Part shown: positions 11,242 through 22,123 of the stretch, piece by piece | How positions within the stretch are numbered: the first letter of the stretch is position 1 | Layout of the letters: the number at the start of each line of letters is the position of its first letter | Assembly: GCF_029846115.1 (NCBI RefSeq) | Contig: NZ_JARVZZ010000001.1 | Span: 806,001 to 870,000 of the forward strand | Direction of reading: 5' to 3' | From: Serratia marcescens | Lineage (GTDB): Bacteria > Pseudomonadota > Gammaproteobacteria > Enterobacterales > Enterobacteriaceae | DNA length: 64,000 nucleotides | Program-made: the position numbers and the translations under genes | The notes under the pieces: generated by a model | Databases searched by the model: none | Seen by the model: the letters and a program-made list of their open reading frames with translations, nothing else | What the model was told of the DNA's origin: nothing

Positions 11242-12087
11242 ATGAGCCAAACCACCAGTCCGACATTAAAAGGCCAGTGCATCGCCGAGTTCCTCGGCAC
11301 GGCGCTGCTGATCTTCTTTGGCGTAGGCTGCGTTGCCGCGCTGAAACTGGCGGGCGCCAGCTTCGGCCAGTGGGAAATCAGCATCATTTGGGGCCTGGGC
11401 GTCGCCATGGCCATCTATCTGACCGCCGCCATTTCCGGCGCGCATCTCAACCCCGCGGTCACCCTCGCCCTGTGGCTGTTCGCCTGCTTCGACGGGCGCA
11501 AAGTGGTGCCTTACATCATTGCGCAGGTCGCCGGTGCCTTCTGCGCCGCCGCCCTGGTCTATGGGCTGTACTACAACCTGTTCTTCGACTTCGAAGCGGC
11601 TCACCACATGGTGCGCGGCAGCAACGAAAGCCTCGAACTGGCCAGCATCTTCTCGACTTACCCTAACGCGCACATCTCCGTCGGCCAGGCCTTCCTGGTA
11701 GAAATGGTGATCGCCGCCATTCTGATGTGCCTGATCCTGGCGCTGACCGACGACGGCAACGGCATTCCGCGCGGCCCGCTGGCGCCGCTGCTGATCGGTA
11801 TTCTGATTGCCGTGATCGGCGCCTCCATGGGACCATTGACCGGCTTTGCGTTGAACCCGGCGCGCGACTTCGGGCCGAAACTGTTCGCCTACCTGGCCGG
11901 CTGGGGCAAAGTCGCCTTCACCGGCGCACGCGACATCCCGTACTTCCTGGTGCCGATCTTCGCCCCTATCGTCGGCTGTGGCCTGGGCGCTTTCGGTTAC
12001 CGCGCGCTGATTGGCCGCCACCTGCCGTGCGACGTCTGCGTGACGGAAGAAGAGCCTGATGCCAAGACCCAGCAGCGCAAAGCGTGA
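11242..12087 (+). CDS. glpF: Glycerol uptake facilitator GlpF
   Basis: 281 residues, matching E. coli GlpF. The start is the ATG of MSQTTSPTLKGQC; AGGAC lies upstream, and an in-frame TTG at 11224 is disfavoured. An inner-membrane aquaglyceroporin with six spans and two half-helices. Both signature motifs are present: AHLNPAVTLAL (about residue 70) and FALNPARDFGPK (about 205). The NPA-RDF form marks a glycerol-selective pore. First gene of glpFKX. Confidence 0.98.
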   Translation: MSQTTSPTLKGQCIAEFLGTALLIFFGVGCVAALKLAGASFGQWEISIIWGLGVAMAIYLTAAISGAHLNPAVTLALWLFACFDGRKVVPYIIAQVAGAFCAAALVYGLYYNLFFDFEAAHHMVRGSNESLELASIFSTYPNAHISVGQAFLVEMVIAAILMCLILALTDDGNGIPRGPLAPLLIGILIAVIGASMGPLTGFALNPARDFGPKLFAYLAGWGKVAFTGARDIPYFLVPIFAPIVGCGLGAFGYRALIGRHLPCDVCVTEEEPDAKTQQRKA

Positions 12088-12102
12088 TGGGTGCAGTTTT
12101 AA

Positions 12103-13638
<1,536 letters not shown>

Positions 13639-13767
13639 ACCCAGCCTTGTCGTTCCCCCCAAATTGCGCTGCCTGCGGGCGGCGCTTTTTTTTGCCCCGC
13701 CCCGCCACCGCTGCGCTGTGATAGACTTTGCCGATATTTTCTTCCCTTTCTCACAGACAGGTTTGCC

Positions 13768-14778
13768 ATGAAACGTGAATTAGCCATCGAATTCTCCCGC
13801 GTTACCGAAGCCGCCGCGCTGGCGGGCTACAAATGGCTGGGACGCGGCGACAAGAACGCCGCCGACGGCGCGGCGGTCCACGCCATGCGCATCATGCTCA
13901 ACAAAGTGGATATCGATGGCCGCATCGTGATCGGCGAAGGCGAGATCGACGAAGCGCCGATGCTGTATATCGGCGAACAGGTCGGCACCGGCCAGGGCGA
14001 CGCGATCGACATCGCGGTCGATCCGATCGAAGGCACCCGCATGACCGCCATGGGCCAGTCCAATGCGCTGGCGGTATTGGCGGTGGGCGATCGCGGCACC
14101 TTCCTGCACGCGCCGGACATGTACATGGAGAAGCTGGTGGTCGGCCCGGCGGCGCGCGGCGCCATCGATCTCGACCTGCCGCTGGCGGAGAACCTGCAGA
14201 ACGTCGCCGCACGGCTGAGCAAACCGCTGTCTCAGCTGACGGTGATCGTCTTGGCCAAACCGCGCCACGACGGCGTCATCGCGCAGATGCAGCAGCTGGG
14301 CGTGCGGGTGTTCGCCATTCCTGACGGCGACGTGGCGGCCTCCATTCTCACCTGCATGCCGGAAAGCGAGGTCGATGTGATGTATGGCATCGGCGGCGCG
14401 CCGGAAGGGGTGATCTCCGCGGCGGTGATCCGCGCGCTGGACGGCGACATGCAGGCGCGTTTGCTGCCGCGCCATAAGGTGAAAGGCGACAGCGCCGAGA
14501 ACCGCCGCATCGGCGAACAGGAGCTAGCGCGCTGCCGGGAAATGGGTATCGAGGCCGGTCAGGTGCTGCGCATGGACCAGATGGCGCGCAACGACAACGT
14601 GATCTTCTCCGCCACCGGCATCACCAAGGGCGATCTGCTGGAGGGCATCAGCCGCCAGGGCAACATGGCCACGACCGAAACCCTGCTGATCCGCGGCAAG
14701 TCGCGCACCATCCGCCGCATCCGCTCAACCCACTATCTGGATCGCAAGGACCCGGCGCTGCACGAATTTTTGCTGTAA
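13768..14778 (+). CDS. glpX: Class II fructose-1,6-bisphosphatase GlpX
   Basis: 336 residues. Mn-dependent fructose-1,6-bisphosphatase of gluconeogenesis, the third gene of the glp operon. The metal-site motifs are seen as IGEGEIDEAPML (about residues 54-65) and VDPIEGT (about 87-93), with KPRHDG near 168. It links growth on glycerol to hexose synthesis. A GC-rich hairpin (CCGCCC...GGGCGG, about 14792-14816) follows the stop. Confidence 0.97.
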   Translation: MKRELAIEFSRVTEAAALAGYKWLGRGDKNAADGAAVHAMRIMLNKVDIDGRIVIGEGEIDEAPMLYIGEQVGTGQGDAIDIAVDPIEGTRMTAMGQSNALAVLAVGDRGTFLHAPDMYMEKLVVGPAARGAIDLDLPLAENLQNVAARLSKPLSQLTVIVLAKPRHDGVIAQMQQLGVRVFAIPDGDVAASILTCMPESEVDVMYGIGGAPEGVISAAVIRALDGDMQARLLPRHKVKGDSAENRRIGEQELARCREMGIEAGQVLRMDQMARNDNVIFSATGITKGDLLEGISRQGNMATTETLLIRGKSRTIRRIRSTHYLDRKDPALHEFLL

Positions 14779-14818
14779 GCCGGCAAGAGACCGCCCCCAG
14801 CCGCCGCTGAGGGCGGGT

Positions 14819-15793
14819 TCATCCCGCCACCGGCGTTTTGGCGGGCAGCAGTTTTCCACGCAACAGCAGCCACAGCGTCTTCACCATCAGGCCGATGAGC
14901 AGCAGGTTGGCCAACGCGAACAGCCCCCAGGCAAGCACTTGCATATCTGCTCCGCGCTGGCTCTGCAGCAACCGCAGCGACGCGTTCGCCATCGCCGATA
15001 AGCCGAACGAGAAAGCCCACATGCCCGGGCTGAAGCCACCGGCAAAAAACCAACGCACCAACCTGAACATAAAAAACAGCTGCAGCAGGCCGTAGCCCAA
15101 CAGGATTAAGGCGAACGTATCGAAGTCGTTGCCATTGACGCATAACCACGCATAGCAGGCGACAAAGGCCGGAGCCAGCTGAATACCGATAACGCCGCGG
15201 GCAGCGGCCGGCAGCGCGGTCTTGGTGCGCAGGCGGTGGATGATGGCGGGTTCGAGGGTCAGCCATGAAATCAAACCGGCGCCAAGAAACATCATGCCGA
15301 TATCATGATGGCCGGCGGTGCCAAACGCCATCGCACAGATAAAGTTAGCGGCCACCGTCGGCAGGTAGAATCCCGGCGTCGTGGCCTCCGACGCGAACTC
15401 GCCGCGCCACAACGGCGCGCAGCGCCAGGCCGAGAAAATGAGCTGGCCGATGGAGCCCGTGACCATCAGCCCATTCGCCAACGGCAGGCTGTAGGGGTGC
15501 AGGCCGATGGACACCAGCACGCCGCCCGCCGGGAGCAAGCTGATAAAACTGAACTGAGTGTTGCTGCGAAACTCGTCACGCACCGCGCGTGGATCTGTCA
15601 GGCCGCGACAGAGATAGACCAGCGCCAGCACCAGCCAGATGGCACTGCCGAGAAAGATGAGCGACTCGCCCAGCCAGCCGGGCCCATAGCCGAGCGTGGC
15701 GGCGTATCGCCAGGCGCTGCCGAGGCCGAAAACCCCCAGAACCATCCCAAAGAAGCCGACGGGAACACGTTGAATGAACTGCAGTGATGACAT
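14819..15793 (-). CDS. tehA: TehA-like tellurite-resistance/SLAC1 family membrane protein
   Basis: 324 residues (E. coli TehA 330). About ten hydrophobic segments and strong family resemblance: PVGFFGMVLGVFGLGSAWRY at the start, EATTPGFYLPTVAANFI, GAGLISWLTLEPAI and GIQLAPAFVA. Family members are anion-channel-like or dicarboxylate exporters; tellurite resistance is known only on overexpression in E. coli. No tehB lies beside it. In E. coli tehA is far from glpX, so this copy reflects local rearrangement. The real substrate is unknown. Confidence 0.85.
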   Translation of the reverse strand: MSSLQFIQRVPVGFFGMVLGVFGLGSAWRYAATLGYGPGWLGESLIFLGSAIWLVLALVYLCRGLTDPRAVRDEFRSNTQFSFISLLPAGGVLVSIGLHPYSLPLANGLMVTGSIGQLIFSAWRCAPLWRGEFASEATTPGFYLPTVAANFICAMAFGTAGHHDIGMMFLGAGLISWLTLEPAIIHRLRTKTALPAAARGVIGIQLAPAFVACYAWLCVNGNDFDTFALILLGYGLLQLFFMFRLVRWFFAGGFSPGMWAFSFGLSAMANASLRLLQSQRGADMQVLAWGLFALANLLLIGLMVKTLWLLLRGKLLPAKTPVAG

Positions 15794-15928
15794 AGCGAAT
15801 AACCCGGAAAAACACTGTCGGTAAAGTGTATACCGATCGCCGCAGCGCAGTAATAATCTGGGTCAAAACCGGCGGCATGACCTTAGTCGTCTTGCAAGAC
15901 TAAGGCCTGCACCGGTTCGGGAAGGGTG

Positions 15929-17113
15929 TTATGCGGTATGCCCCTGATGTTGCATCCGGTTGGACAGCGGCCACCAGCACAGCAGGATCAGCAGCGCCAT
16001 CGCGAACATCAGCAATCCGAGGCTGAACTGCCCGGTTTGCGGCAGCATGGCAGAAAGCCAGGTCGCGAGCCCCGATCCCATATTCTGCATGCCGCCCACC
16101 AGCGCGCCCGCCGCGCCGGCCAGGTAAGGGAACGGCTCCATCGCCCCGGTGGTCGCCAGTGGGAACAGCATGCCGGCGCCGAAGAAGAACAGCGCAGCCG
16201 GCACGATCAGCGTCCAGATGTTCATCACGCCGAACCAGCCCGGGATCCACATCATCGCCCCCGCCAGCAGGCAGCTAATCACCGAATGCCACATCAGCGT
16301 GTGGAAGGTCTTGCCGTCGCGCCCGGCGTACCAAGCGCCGAAAAACGCCGCCGGGATCGGCAGAATGAACAGGATGCTGACGGTCAGGCCACTGAGCCCC
16401 AACACGCCGCCCATCAACACGCCACAGCTGGCCTCGAATACCGCAATGCCCGCCAGCGCGCCGATCAGCATCACCAGATAGCAGCTGAAGGTGCTGTCGC
16501 CCAGCAGCTGGCGGAAACTGGCCAGCATACGGCGTTTTTCCGTTTGCCCCGGGCGGGTTTCCGGCAGCCAGCGGAACATGGCGAAGGCGACGCAGGCGCA
16601 CAGCGCCAGCAGGAAGGCGTAGCTGGCACGCCAGCCGAACACTATCGCCAATGCGCCGCCGATCACCGGCGCCAGCAGCGGGCTGACCAAAATCCCCATG
16701 TTCAACAAACTGTTGGCATAGCGCAGCGCGGTGCCGGCATACAGATCGCGCGGCATAGTGCGCGCCATCACGCCCGCCACGCCGGTGCCCATCCCCTGGA
16801 TGGCGCTGGCGGCGACCAGCATCGTCAGGTTGGTGGACAGCAGCGCGCCCAGCGCGCCGACCAGGAAGATCATCATGCCGGTCAGGATCACCGGGCGACG
16901 CCCGATACGATCCGATATCGGCCCGTAAATCAGCTGGGAGAAACCGTAGGTCAGCAGATATGCCGCCATCACCCGTTGCACGGCGCCGGTGCGAACCGAC
17001 AGATCGTGGGCGATATCAGCAATAACGGGAACATAAATGGTTTGCGCCATCTGGCCGACGGCGACTAACAGGATAAGCATCACCAGCAGGTGAAAATTTT
17101 CTAGTTTTCTCAT
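15929..17113 (-). CDS. emrD: Multidrug efflux MFS transporter EmrD
   Basis: 394 residues, the E. coli EmrD length. Twelve membrane segments and the MFS motif-A loop GPISDRIGRRPVIL (about residues 64-77). Also typical are GQMAQTIYVPVIADIA at the start and AMLPQTGQFSLG near the end. It is a proton-driven exporter of amphipathic compounds in the inner membrane. In E. coli emrD lies elsewhere; here it is divergent from a cysteine-rich regulator, which may control it. Confidence 0.93.
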   Translation of the reverse strand: MRKLENFHLLVMLILLVAVGQMAQTIYVPVIADIAHDLSVRTGAVQRVMAAYLLTYGFSQLIYGPISDRIGRRPVILTGMMIFLVGALGALLSTNLTMLVAASAIQGMGTGVAGVMARTMPRDLYAGTALRYANSLLNMGILVSPLLAPVIGGALAIVFGWRASYAFLLALCACVAFAMFRWLPETRPGQTEKRRMLASFRQLLGDSTFSCYLVMLIGALAGIAVFEASCGVLMGGVLGLSGLTVSILFILPIPAAFFGAWYAGRDGKTFHTLMWHSVISCLLAGAMMWIPGWFGVMNIWTLIVPAALFFFGAGMLFPLATTGAMEPFPYLAGAAGALVGGMQNMGSGLATWLSAMLPQTGQFSLGLLMFAMALLILLCWWPLSNRMQHQGHTA

Positions 17114-17410
17114 TATCTTCGTTAACGTTTCAACTCGTCACAGCGTCCCGGTATGGCCGTTGCAGCAGCCAGAACGGCGAGCAGCCCTCTATGGCGGCAT
17201 AAACTAATCAAATCTGATTTTTTTAGCGAGTTTCAGGCAGATATTGATCCAGGTCACACTGGCAGCAAACCCGACCAGGCTCGTAAATTAAACTGTACGT
17301 CTAACGCTTTAGAGTTAAAAATAGCGCCCTTGCAGTAGCCGCGCTTTAGCATTTAATCGATAATTATTTTCATCAACTTGAAATAAAATAACACCATAGG
17401 GATTTGGTTC
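17114..17410. promoter_or_regulatory. emrD / regulator divergent region
   Basis: 297 bp without a gene, AT-rich near 17210-17235 and 17360-17395. It contains a CRP/FNR-like sequence at 17243-17258 (ATTGA-N6-TCACA; also TTGAT-N4-GTCAC). Divergent promoters for emrD and the fpr operon are expected here. Confidence 0.6.
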
Positions 17411-18022
17411 ATGAAAACACCTGAGCTGATTTTATTGCAGTTAAAGGCTCTCGGCCCGCACTCGGCCAAAATGCTGGCGGAGCGTCTGGACATCACGCCG
17501 ATGGGCATCCGACAACATCTGCAATCCCTGGAAAAACGTGAGTTGGTTTGTTACGAAGAAGCGCGTAGCAAGGTCGGCCGCCCGACGCGTTACTGGTCAC
17601 TGACCGAGCGAGGGCATGCCTTTGCCGCCGCCGATCAGGAGCGGCTGCGGGCATCCGCGCTGGAGCTGTTTGGCGGCGCCGGGGTGGAGCCGTTGCTCAG
17701 CGCGCGCGAAGAGCAGCTTTATCTGCGTTATGCCGAAGAGCTGTCCGCCGAGCGCAGCCATCAGGACCGGTTAGCCCGCCTGGTGCGCCTGCGGCAACAC
17801 GACGGTTACATGGCCGAATTGCTCGACCACCCGCACGGCGCGCTGCTGGTGGAAAACCACTGCCCGATCGGCGTGGCCGGCTCCAACTGCAGCAGCCTGT
17901 GCAATTCCGAGCTGCAGCTGTTTCACCGCCTGTTCGGCAACGACTACCGGGTAGAGCGCACCGCGCACGCCATTTCCGGCTCACGACATTGTGCTTATTT
18001 GATTCGACCACGGGAGCTTTAG
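17411..18022 (+). CDS. SufR/DeoR-like HTH regulator with four C-terminal cysteines
   Basis: 203 residues. A winged-helix HTH fills residues 1-70 (KMLAERLDITPMGIRQHLQSLEKRELV, then the wing KVGRPTRYWSLT). The C-terminal half has C151-x8-C160-x3-C164-x29-C194 in the contexts ENHCPIG, NCSSLCNSE and RHCAYLI. This layout is shared with COG2345-type regulators related to the Fe-S repressor SufR. Fe-S binding is an inference. Only three bases separate its stop from fpr, so the two are probably co-transcribed, and emrD is divergent. No gene name is given because I do not recognise a characterised orthologue. Confidence 0.8.
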   Translation: MKTPELILLQLKALGPHSAKMLAERLDITPMGIRQHLQSLEKRELVCYEEARSKVGRPTRYWSLTERGHAFAAADQERLRASALELFGGAGVEPLLSAREEQLYLRYAEELSAERSHQDRLARLVRLRQHDGYMAELLDHPHGALLVENHCPIGVAGSNCSSLCNSELQLFHRLFGNDYRVERTAHAISGSRHCAYLIRPREL

Positions 18023-18025
18023 AGT

Positions 18026-18772
18026 ATGGCTGAATGGGTAAACGGCAAGGTTACGCAGGTAAAACAATGGACCGACGGGCTGTTCAGCCTGGTGGTCAAT
18101 GCCCCCATCGATCCTTTCACCGCCGGGCAATTCGCCAAGCTGGCGCTGGAGATCGACGGCGAACGGGTGCAGCGCGCCTACTCCTACGTCAATGCCCCCG
18201 ACGACGCTAATCTGGAGTTCTATCTGGTCACCGTGCCGGAAGGCAAACTGAGCCCGCGCCTCAGTCAGCTGCAGCCGGGATCGGACGTGATGGTAACCAA
18301 AGAAGCGGCCGGCTTCTTCGTGCTGGACGAGGTGCCCGACTGCGACACGCTGTGGATGCTGGCGACCGGCACCGCCATCGGCCCCTATTTATCGATTCTG
18401 CAGCAGGGCATCGGCCTGGAGCGCTTTAACAACCTGGTGCTGGTGCACGCCGCGCGCTTTGCGCGTGACCTCAGCTACCTGCCGCTGATGCAGCAACTGC
18501 GGCAGCGCTACAACGGCAAGCTGCGCATCCAGACCGTCGTCAGTCGCGAAGAAACACCCGGTTCACTGACCGGCCGCGTACCGGCGCTGATCGAGGACGG
18601 CCGGCTGGAAGCGGCGATCGGCTTGACCATCGACGCCGAAACCAGCCACGTGATGCTGTGCGGCAACCCGCAAATGGTGCGGGACACGCAGCAAACGCTG
18701 AAAGATCACCGCGAGATGCGCAAGCATCTGCGCCGCAAGCCGGGCCACATCACCAGCGAACACTACTGGTAA
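18026..18772 (+). CDS. fpr: Ferredoxin/flavodoxin-NADP+ reductase
   Basis: 248 residues, the E. coli Fpr length. A cytosolic FAD enzyme moving electrons between NADPH and flavodoxin or ferredoxin. The FAD-binding motif RAYSYVNAPDD lies near residues 50-60, the NADP-binding ATGTAIGPYLSIL at about 112-124, and the C-terminal tail EHYW is typical of the bacterial subclass. In E. coli it belongs to the SoxRS regulon; here it sits three bases after a cysteine-rich regulator, suggesting different control. Confidence 0.97.
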   Translation: MAEWVNGKVTQVKQWTDGLFSLVVNAPIDPFTAGQFAKLALEIDGERVQRAYSYVNAPDDANLEFYLVTVPEGKLSPRLSQLQPGSDVMVTKEAAGFFVLDEVPDCDTLWMLATGTAIGPYLSILQQGIGLERFNNLVLVHAARFARDLSYLPLMQQLRQRYNGKLRIQTVVSREETPGSLTGRVPALIEDGRLEAAIGLTIDAETSHVMLCGNPQMVRDTQQTLKDHREMRKHLRRKPGHITSEHYW

Positions 18773-18783
18773 CCCGAAGGGGA

Positions 18784-19203
18784 TCAGCGGAACTTCACCG
18801 GTTCGGCTTCCGGGCCGAACCGATTGTCTCCCGGCGTGCCGACGAAGGCGCCCAGATCGATCATCATCATCACGATAATCAGCGTCGGGATGAAACGCCC
18901 GACGCCCCATTGCCAGATCGGCGCCAGCATCTGCCAGTTCCCCGCCGCCAGCATCCATGCCAGGATCAGCAGCAGCGCCCACCAGCCGGCCTTGTTGCGA
19001 TCGTGCAGGCGTTTGACCAGCACCGCCGCCGTCGGCCACAGCAGCGCCACGATAAAGAAGGCGATGGATTGGATGGCGATCAGCTGATAATTGGCCAGCG
19101 TAAACGCCACCGCCATCAGCACCAACCACAGCCCCATCCAAATCCAGAAGTCGCGCCGCCCGATGCGGCCCTTAAAAGAAAAACACCACTGTTGTAACGT
19201 CAT
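18784..19203 (-). CDS. yiiR: DUF805 membrane protein YiiR
   Basis: 139 residues from the ATG at 19203, where AGGA lies upstream and where similarity to E. coli YiiR starts (MTLQQWCFSFKGRIGRRDFW). The longer frame adds 48 residues without support. The FKGRIGRRDFW signature and RLHDRNKAGWW motif define DUF805. Four hydrophobic segments suggest an inner-membrane protein of unknown function. It is convergent with fpr, as in E. coli. Confidence 0.9.
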   Translation of the reverse strand: MTLQQWCFSFKGRIGRRDFWIWMGLWLVLMAVAFTLANYQLIAIQSIAFFIVALLWPTAAVLVKRLHDRNKAGWWALLLILAWMLAAGNWQMLAPIWQWGVGRFIPTLIIVMMMIDLGAFVGTPGDNRFGPEAEPVKFR

Positions 19204-19390
19204 CGATTCCTGCGCTCTAAGCCTGCCCATATTCTGCGCCGCAGTGTAACATAGGCGCTGCCAGGCCGAGTTTTCCGCCTCGTATAACGCGGTGCGCCGC
19301 ACAGCTTTCTCGTCAGCGAACCGATAATGGCGTGGGATCTTTGACAAGCCCCGCGGGTTATCGCTTTAATCGGAGCCATCTTTGTCCTTG

Positions 19391-19987
19391 ATGCCATACG
19401 CCATGCTGAGAAAAACCCTCGTCATCGCCTGCCTGTTGCAGGCCGCCGCCAACGCCTGGGCCGATCCGCCGCCCGCCGATGCAACGCCCGCCGCACCTTA
19501 CCTGCTGGCCGGGGCGCCGACGTTCGATCTGACGGTGGTCAAATTCCGCGAAAAATACAATCGCGACAACCCGAAGCTGCCGATTGGCGAATTCCGCGCC
19601 ATTCCCGCCGCCGAAGACGATTCGCCACTGCTGACGCGCGCCGCCAGCAAACTCAACGAAAACCTGTACGCCTCCACCGCGCTGGAGAAAGGCACAGGTA
19701 AAATCAAAACGTTGCAGATCACTCACCTGCCGCTGCAGCAGGCCAATGAAGAAAAAGCCGCGCGCGCCATCGCCATCAGCTATATGGCGGCGCTGATGCG
19801 CCAGTTCGAACCGGCATTGACGGTGGAACAGAGCCAGAACAAGGTGAACAGCCTGCTGGAAAAAGGCAAAGGATCGCGTTTTTACCAACAGCAGGTCGGC
19901 GCCATTCGCTATGTCGTCTCGGACAACGGCGATAAAGGCGTAACCTTCGCGGTTGAACCGATTAAGCTGGCGCTTTCCGAGCCGTAA
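19391..19987 (+). CDS. yiiQ: DUF1454 periplasmic protein YiiQ
   Basis: 198 residues from ATG 19391. A TTG at 19382 has GGAG six bases upstream and may be the real start, adding three residues. A signal peptide is evident (MLRKTLVIACLLQAAANAWA, cleavage before DPPP). The remainder is hydrophilic, with no catalytic motif I recognise. The position directly before tpiA is that of E. coli yiiQ, a DUF1454 protein of unknown role. Confidence 0.85.
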   Translation: MPYAMLRKTLVIACLLQAAANAWADPPPADATPAAPYLLAGAPTFDLTVVKFREKYNRDNPKLPIGEFRAIPAAEDDSPLLTRAASKLNENLYASTALEKGTGKIKTLQITHLPLQQANEEKAARAIAISYMAALMRQFEPALTVEQSQNKVNSLLEKGKGSRFYQQQVGAIRYVVSDNGDKGVTFAVEPIKLALSEP

Positions 19988-20114
19988 CGGCGCGGCATTT
20001 AATGACGAAAAGCAAAGCCTTCGCGCTTAATGATCTCTATACTGTTGGGCAGGTAAACTGCCGGTCCGGCAGTTGTCATTTCGACTCTCGCGTTCCCTAG
20101 TTGGAGGAAAAAAC

Positions 20115-20882
20115 ATGCGTCATCCATTAGTTATGGGTAACTGGAAGCTTAACGGCAGCACCCACATGGTCAACGAACTGATCGCCGGCCTGCGCAATGA
20201 GCTGAGCAGCGTTGACGGCTGTGGCGTCGCCATCGCCCCGCCGGTGATGTACCTGGATCAGGCCAAGCACGCGCTGGCCGGCAGCCGCATCGCGCTGGGC
20301 GCACAGAACGTGGACGTTAACCTGTCCGGCGCCTTCACCGGTGAAGTTTCCGCCAACATGCTGAAAGACGTCGGCGCCCAGTACATCATCATCGGCCACT
20401 CCGAGCGTCGCACCTACCACAAAGAAAGCGACGAAGTCATCGCCGAGAAATTCGCCGTGCTGAAAGAAGCCGGCCTGATCCCGGTGCTGTGCATCGGTGA
20501 AACCGAAGCGGAAAACGAAGCGGGCAAAACCGAAGAAGTGTGCGCACGCCAGATCGACGCCGTGCTGAAAACGCTGGGCGCGCCGGCGATGAAAGGCACC
20601 GTGATCGCCTATGAGCCGGTCTGGGCCATCGGCACCGGCAAGTCCGCTACCCCTGCGCAGGCGCAGGCCGTACACAAATTTATCCGTGACCACATCGCCA
20701 AGCACGATGCCGCGGTTGCCGCTGAAATCATCATCCAGTACGGCGGTTCGGTGAACGACAAGAACGCCGCAGAGCTGTTCGGTCAGCCAGACATCGACGG
20801 TGCGCTGGTTGGCGGCGCCTCGCTGAAAGCCGACGCTTTCGCCGTGATCGTCAAAGCCGCTGCCGCAGCGAAAAAAGCCTGA
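20115..20882 (+). CDS. tpiA: Triosephosphate isomerase
   Basis: 255 residues, the E. coli length; the ATG has GGAGG upstream, and the longer frame is not used. A TIM-barrel enzyme interconverting DHAP and glyceraldehyde-3-phosphate. The catalytic residues are visible: Lys in GNWKLNG, His in GHSERR (about 95) and Glu in [10 protein letters not shown] (about 167). The phosphate-binding loop YGGSVN is near 212. A strong terminator follows. E. coli cdh, which follows tpiA there, is absent. Confidence 0.99.
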   Translation: MRHPLVMGNWKLNGSTHMVNELIAGLRNELSSVDGCGVAIAPPVMYLDQAKHALAGSRIALGAQNVDVNLSGAFTGEVSANMLKDVGAQYIIIGHSERRTYHKESDEVIAEKFAVLKEAGLIPVLCIGETEAENEAGKTEEVCARQIDAVLKTLGAPAMKGTVIAYEPVWAIGTGKSATPAQAQAVHKFIRDHIAKHDAAVAAEIIIQYGGSVNDKNAAELFGQPDIDGALVGGASLKADAFAVIVKAAAAAKKA

Positions 20883-20901
20883 TTGCCTTAGGCTTGCCAT
20901 A

Positions 20902-20929
20902 AAAAAACCCCGGCTTGCCGGGGTTTTTT
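20902..20929 (+). terminator. Bidirectional terminator, tpiA / sbp
   Basis: AAAAAACCCCGG / CCGGGGTTTTTT with a CTTG loop lies between the convergent stops of tpiA and sbp and has T-runs on both strands. Confidence 0.93.
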
Positions 20930-20947
20930 ATTGCCGCTCAACCGGCA

Positions 20948-21937
20948 TCAGCGTTTGCTTATCTCGTCGAACACGCCGCCGGTGGCGAAGTGCACCTTCT
21001 GCGCTTCGGTCCAGCCGCCGAAGGTATCATCCACGGTGAACAGCTTCAACTGCGGGAACTGCCCGGCAAACTTGGCCGCCACCGCCGCATCGCGCGGACG
21101 GTAATAGTGCTGTGCCGCGATGGTCTGCCCTTCCGGCGAATACAGATACTTCAGGTAGGCGGTCGCCACGTCGCGGGTACCGCGTTTATCGACCACCTTA
21201 TCCACCACCGACACCGTCGGTTCGGCCAGGATCGATTCACTCGGGGTGATAATCTCGAATTTGTCTTTGCCTAGCTCTTTCTCCGCCAGCAGCGCTTCGT
21301 TTTCCCAGGCGATCAGCACGTCGCCGATGCCGCGCTCAACGAAGGTGTTGGTCGAGCCACGCGCGCCGGAATCCAGCACTTCGACGTTCTTGTACAGGTT
21401 TTTGACGAAGTCCTGCGCCTTGGTCTTATCGTTGTTGTTGTGGTGCAACGCGTAGCCCCAGGCGGCCAGGTAGTTCCAGCGGGCGCCGCCGGAGGTTTTC
21501 GGGTTCGGGGTGATCACCGACACGCCCGGCTTGAGCAAATCGGGCCAGTCGTGAATTTGTTTCGGGTTGCCTTTACGCACCAGGAAGACGATGGTCGAGG
21601 TGTAAGGCGCCGAGTTGTCCGGCAGGCGTTTGATCCAGTCTTTCTCGATACGCCCGCGTTCGGCAATGGCGTCGACGTCATAGGCCAACGCCAGCGTCAC
21701 CACATCGGCCTCGATGCCGTTGATCACCGAGGTCGCCTGTTTGCCGGAACCGCCGTGCGACTGGCGCACCGTCACCTTGTCGCCGGTTTCCGCCTGATAG
21801 TGCTTGCTGAATGCCGTGTTGTAAGCCTGATAGAACTCACGCGTCGGATCGTATGACACGTTCAGCAACTGAATATCCTTCGCCATGGCGCCGGACGCCA
21901 ACAGCACCAATGTCAGACCTACACCCCATTTACGCAT
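20948..21937 (-). CDS. sbp: Periplasmic sulfate-binding protein
   Basis: 329 residues from ATG 21937 (GGGAGAG upstream), the E. coli Sbp length. The signal peptide is [19 protein letters not shown]; the mature protein starts [18 protein letters not shown], a family hallmark. Also typical are SHGGSGKQA and [21 protein letters not shown]. It delivers sulfate to the CysTWA ABC transporter. CysB control is expected from E. coli, but I could not identify a CysB site by eye. Confidence 0.97.
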   Translation of the reverse strand: MRKWGVGLTLVLLASGAMAKDIQLLNVSYDPTREFYQAYNTAFSKHYQAETGDKVTVRQSHGGSGKQATSVINGIEADVVTLALAYDVDAIAERGRIEKDWIKRLPDNSAPYTSTIVFLVRKGNPKQIHDWPDLLKPGVSVITPNPKTSGGARWNYLAAWGYALHHNNNDKTKAQDFVKNLYKNVEVLDSGARGSTNTFVERGIGDVLIAWENEALLAEKELGKDKFEIITPSESILAEPTVSVVDKVVDKRGTRDVATAYLKYLYSPEGQTIAAQHYYRPRDAAVAAKFAGQFPQLKLFTVDDTFGGWTEAQKVHFATGGVFDEISKR

Positions 21938-22073
21938 CGACAGGCTCTCCCAGAAAATTAAGCGCAACCTTAATCGGTTGATTTAGCATCAGAGCCTGCC
22001 AGAAACTTTCCCGGCAATTAAAGAATAAAAAATTTTGGGATAGATGATTCCGGAATATATCGCCAACGGGCAT

Positions 22074-22103
22074 AAAAAAACCCCCGCGAGCGGAGGCTTT
22101 TTT
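22074..22103 (-). terminator. pfkA terminator
   Basis: A GC-rich stem (CCcCCGC / GCGGaGG, one mismatch) flanked by A- and T-runs lies just downstream of the pfkA stop on the reverse strand. Confidence 0.85.
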
Positions 22104-22123
22104 GTCGTACGATGAGCGGCGTA

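Noticed and set aside
15926..17068. 380-codon open frame antisense to emrD
   Set aside because: Gln/His/Arg-rich shadow of a membrane protein gene, without a start signal or domain.
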